64,000 nucleotides of DNA, taken from contig CAZZCG010000017.1 in assembly GCA_964653145.1 (NCBI GenBank), forward strand, positions 13,525 through 77,524, given 5' to 3'. Both the position numbers and the translations under genes were made by a program. The notes under the pieces were generated by a model. The model was given only the letters and a program-made list of their open reading frames with translations. It was not told the origin of the DNA and searched no databases. The DNA comes from Pseudocalidococcus sp964653145. GTDB lineage: Bacteria > Cyanobacteriota > Cyanobacteriia > Thermosynechococcales > Thermosynechococcaceae. Position 1 is the stretch's first letter, and every line of letters begins with the position of its first letter. Below are positions 62,200 to 64,000 of the stretch, one piece after another.

Positions 62200-63234
62200 T
62201 TATCCCTTGGTCAGCTTGTCTAAGTTACTTTCAAGTTTAAAAAAAGCAATCCCTCCCAATACGCAAAGATATAAAGCAGAAAAAATCTTCAACGAAACTG
62301 ATTGAATATCAAAATATGTATTAATCTTGTCAAACAAACCTAAAAAAAACACCATTTGAAATAAGAATATATGCCACGAAGCTTTACCCAAATAACATAT
62401 GATTTTAGAAACACGTCCTGAAAATACTTTATAGAAATTCCAAATCAATAATCCCATTATAAGCGAGTAGAAATATGCAGGAGCATGCTGTCCTGACCAA
62501 GCAGGGTAAGTAAGTGGAAATAATAAATTACCAACACTAACATCAAAAGTAATATACAGAGCGCTTAGTATACCAAAAAAAAATACATTAGGTTTTATTG
62601 ATTTATTTTTATACCAAAATATTCCTATATATAGTGCGAAAAAATATCGAACAAAAACCAATCTATAAAGCCATTCAGGAATATGGAGTAATACTGCAAA
62701 AATCTCAAAAGATAGACTCAAAATAAACACCATAATTAATTTTGAGTTTTCGGATATTCGAAATTCTGAAAACCAAAGGAGAAAGGGCAATAGCACCCAA
62801 AGTTGTAAATAAAGCCAAGGGTAGTAACTTCCAGCCCCCCAACCCCCATCGGTAATAAAACTCAAAATTAAAGAGCTGATTGGCTGATTCTTTATTGCGA
62901 CTAAGTAAATAACTTGCAGGGCGACTACGAGTAGAAATGGCCTCAATATTCTATATAATAAGTTTTTTGCTCTAGATGCGCTAAAATATTTTTTAAAATC
63001 TAGTTTTTTAAGAAACCAAGAATTAGCTGATACATATCCAGTTGAAATTACAAATAGTGGTACAGCTTGCTGAAATGAAAGAGCTATAAAAACTCTATTT
63101 TCTAAATAGATGCTACGTGGAAATGCATGAAGAACAATTATAAATAGTATTGCAACTCCCTTTATAAGGTCTATTTGATTAAAGCTACTTAAACTTTTAA
63201 AATCAATTGCACCGTTTTTGAGTTTTTTTATCAT
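62200..63234 (-). CDS. acyltransferase 3 family membrane protein
   Basis: A 344-residue membrane protein with about ten hydrophobic helices and the family start FNQIDLIKGVAILFIIVLHA, including the conserved His of IVLHAF. Such enzymes O-acetylate sugars of lipopolysaccharide, capsule or peptidoglycan, or other lipids. Codons are strikingly AT-rich (many Phe, Ile, Lys and Asn) against the GC-moderate neighbours, and the gene sits alone between prfC and psbD. This suggests recent acquisition. Start ATG 63234. Confidence 0.9.
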   Translation of the reverse strand: MIKKLKNGAIDFKSLSSFNQIDLIKGVAILFIIVLHAFPRSIYLENRVFIALSFQQAVPLFVISTGYVSANSWFLKKLDFKKYFSASRAKNLLYRILRPFLLVVALQVIYLVAIKNQPISSLILSFITDGGWGAGSYYPWLYLQLWVLLPFLLWFSEFRISENSKLIMVFILSLSFEIFAVLLHIPEWLYRLVFVRYFFALYIGIFWYKNKSIKPNVFFFGILSALYITFDVSVGNLLFPLTYPAWSGQHAPAYFYSLIMGLLIWNFYKVFSGRVSKIICYLGKASWHIFLFQMVFFLGLFDKINTYFDIQSVSLKIFSALYLCVLGGIAFFKLESNLDKLTKG

Positions 63235-63409
63235 AGTGAAATTTTATTGATCCTCATTTACAGGTATGCTTGACCGCTATCAATTTGAGTATTAGATAAA
63301 TATTAACTATATTCTGTAATCAATATTTACCGGAAAAAATGACTGTATACTTGGTTTCACAAATTATTACTGCTTCGATAGAGTTATTTTTGAAGATGGA
63401 TAGTATCCT

Positions 63410-63526
63410 ATGCTTAATGATATTACAAAGAAGTTTTTTCATCATTTAAATACTTTACTTGGATATTTACATAAGTCAGCAGACGACTATCCTAATTTTC
63501 TTTGGGGCTACTCTCGTAGCTCTTGA
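63410..63526 (+). CDS. possible small open reading frame
   Basis: A 38-codon frame from ATG 63410, ending at TGA 63524-63526: MLNDITKKFFHHLNTLLGYL, then HKSADDYPNFLWGYSRSS. It has a protein-like mix of residues but no family I know, and the region is AT-rich. It may be a fragment of a gene that came in with the acyltransferase, or chance. Confidence 0.25.
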   Translation: MLNDITKKFFHHLNTLLGYLHKSADDYPNFLWGYSRSS

Positions 63527-63857
63527 TTTAAAATGACCAGGCCATTCTTCAGTTGTTAATTATTTGCTGGCGAACGACTGAAGCCTAAGAACTACCGCCT
63601 ACTGCGTAACTCCGTATCAACTGGTCATCTAGGTCATTAGGTTTGCTGTCACGGTCTAAGATTTGTTCGACTATTTTAAGTAATTCACTCAGACCTGATC
63701 ATGGTCTGGATTAAACTTCAGAATTTGAGTGACTAGTTGTATAGCAAGCCCAGTTTTCAGGCCATAGGGGTTCTCACAGTGTTTGTCGGTTTGCCCCTCT
63801 CATGAAACTTTGCTAGATTAGAGCAGTTATGAAGATTCGTAAACATCGGGGCCTTTT

Positions 63858-63863
63858 TATAAT
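63858..63863 (+). promoter_or_regulatory. possible -10 element of psbD
   Basis: TATAAT at 63858-63863, about 67 bases before the psbD ATG. No good -35 hexamer is at the usual spacing, as is common for light-regulated photosystem genes. Transcription would start near 63870. Confidence 0.4.
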
Positions 63864-63930
63864 CTTTTGACAGGGCCTGGTGAATTCTTCTTGAACTTAT
63901 TTTTGTTATCCCTCTGGAGATACAGGAACT

Positions 63931-64000
63931 ATGACTATTGCCATTGGGCGCGCACCAGCAGAGCGGGGGTGGTTTGACATCCTCGATGACTGGCTCAAGC
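63931..64000 (+). CDS. psbD: photosystem II D2 protein PsbD, partial at window end
   Basis: The first 23 codons read MTIAIGRAPAERGWFDILDD then WLK, the conserved N-terminus of the D2 reaction-centre protein. D2 pairs with D1 to bind the P680 chlorophylls, pheophytins and plastoquinone QA. The gene is cut by the window end. A ribosome site (AGGA) lies four bases before the ATG, and the leader carries CTGGAGA. Confidence 0.95.
   Translation, partial: MTIAIGRAPAERGWFDILDDWLK

Larger units (their letters stand above)
63235..63930. other. AT-rich gene-free region before psbD
   Basis: About 700 bases. The first half is strongly AT-rich and holds only a small frame (63410-63526, 38 codons) of unknown reality; the second half nearer psbD returns to normal composition. 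It contains the psbD leader and promoter. No tRNA found. Confidence 0.5.

Noticed and set aside
1..64000. CRISPR array, transposase, prophage or tRNA clusters
   Set aside because: No evenly spaced direct repeats, no transposase or phage reading frames and no complete tRNA cloverleaf were seen on either strand.

Overview
The window is ordinary cyanobacterial chromosome. It encodes photosystem I subunits (psaL, psaI), photosystem II proteins (psb28, psbY and the first 70 bases of psbD), a CpcT/CpeT-type bilin lyase, GUN4, and phylloquinone and tetrapyrrole enzymes (menE, hemC). Coding sequence is dense and of moderate GC. The protein sequences look most like unicellular strains of the Thermosynechococcus / Synechococcus PCC 6312 kind; that placement is an impression from recall, not a computed result. 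The classical cyanobacterial repeat HIP1 (GCGATCGC) was not seen on reading. A different short word, GGCCTGGG / CCCAGGCC, recurs on both strands through nearly every gene.

Layout. 0-5 kb: minus-strand genes for psb28, an alpha/beta hydrolase, an HtrA-type lipoprotein protease, pgsA and glycerate kinase. 4.6-8.3 kb: plus-strand menE, an inositol-phosphatase-like gene and a flavin amine oxidase. 8.3-9.6 kb: a LapA-like membrane protein and the psaL-psaI operon with a likely terminator. 9.8-21.3 kb: hemC, a PAS-GGDEF-EAL protein, recF (minus), an efflux adaptor, a redoxin, tatA, larB, a pentapeptide protein and an oligopeptide-binding lipoprotein. 21.3-28.4 kb: transglutaminase-like protein, HdrB-like Fe-S protein, metF plus methyltransferase, an ankyrin/MscS-CNB pair and a FutA-type iron-binding protein. 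28.6-32.2 kb: a TIGR01777 epimerase, ureD-ureA without the other urease subunits, and a HicA-like/coiled-coil protein. 32.4-40.1 kb: a lectin-like membrane protein, YggT, a DUF3352 protein, cofH, an L,D-transpeptidase, maf, a Crp/Fnr regulator and a long unknown protein.

40.2-50.8 kb: carB, a CNNM/CBS membrane protein, trpB, an SLH-domain protein, livM, a response regulator with a repeat-rich tail, and lipA. 50.8-51.4 kb is a gene-free stretch that ends in a very good intrinsic terminator and may be a non-coding RNA. 51.5-53.3 kb: a tight minus-strand operon hldE-like / gun4 / cpcT. 53.6-61.9 kb: an EcsC-like protein, psbY, ruvC, a decayed coding remnant, a VOC protein overlapping murQ, an rRNA/tRNA 2'-O-methyltransferase, a class-A-like serine hydrolase overlapping a glycosyltransferase, and prfC. 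61.9-63.9 kb is clearly AT-rich and carries an acyltransferase-3 gene, probably acquired by transfer; psbD begins at 63931.

No rRNA, tRNA, CRISPR array, transposase or prophage was recognised. I did not find a convincing undescribed multi-gene system. The most interesting leads are the GGCCTGGG word and its use as an inverted repeat between convergent genes, the candidate RNA at about 50985-51428, the HicA-like/coiled-coil fusion, the gun4-cpcT operon, and the repeat-tailed response regulator.
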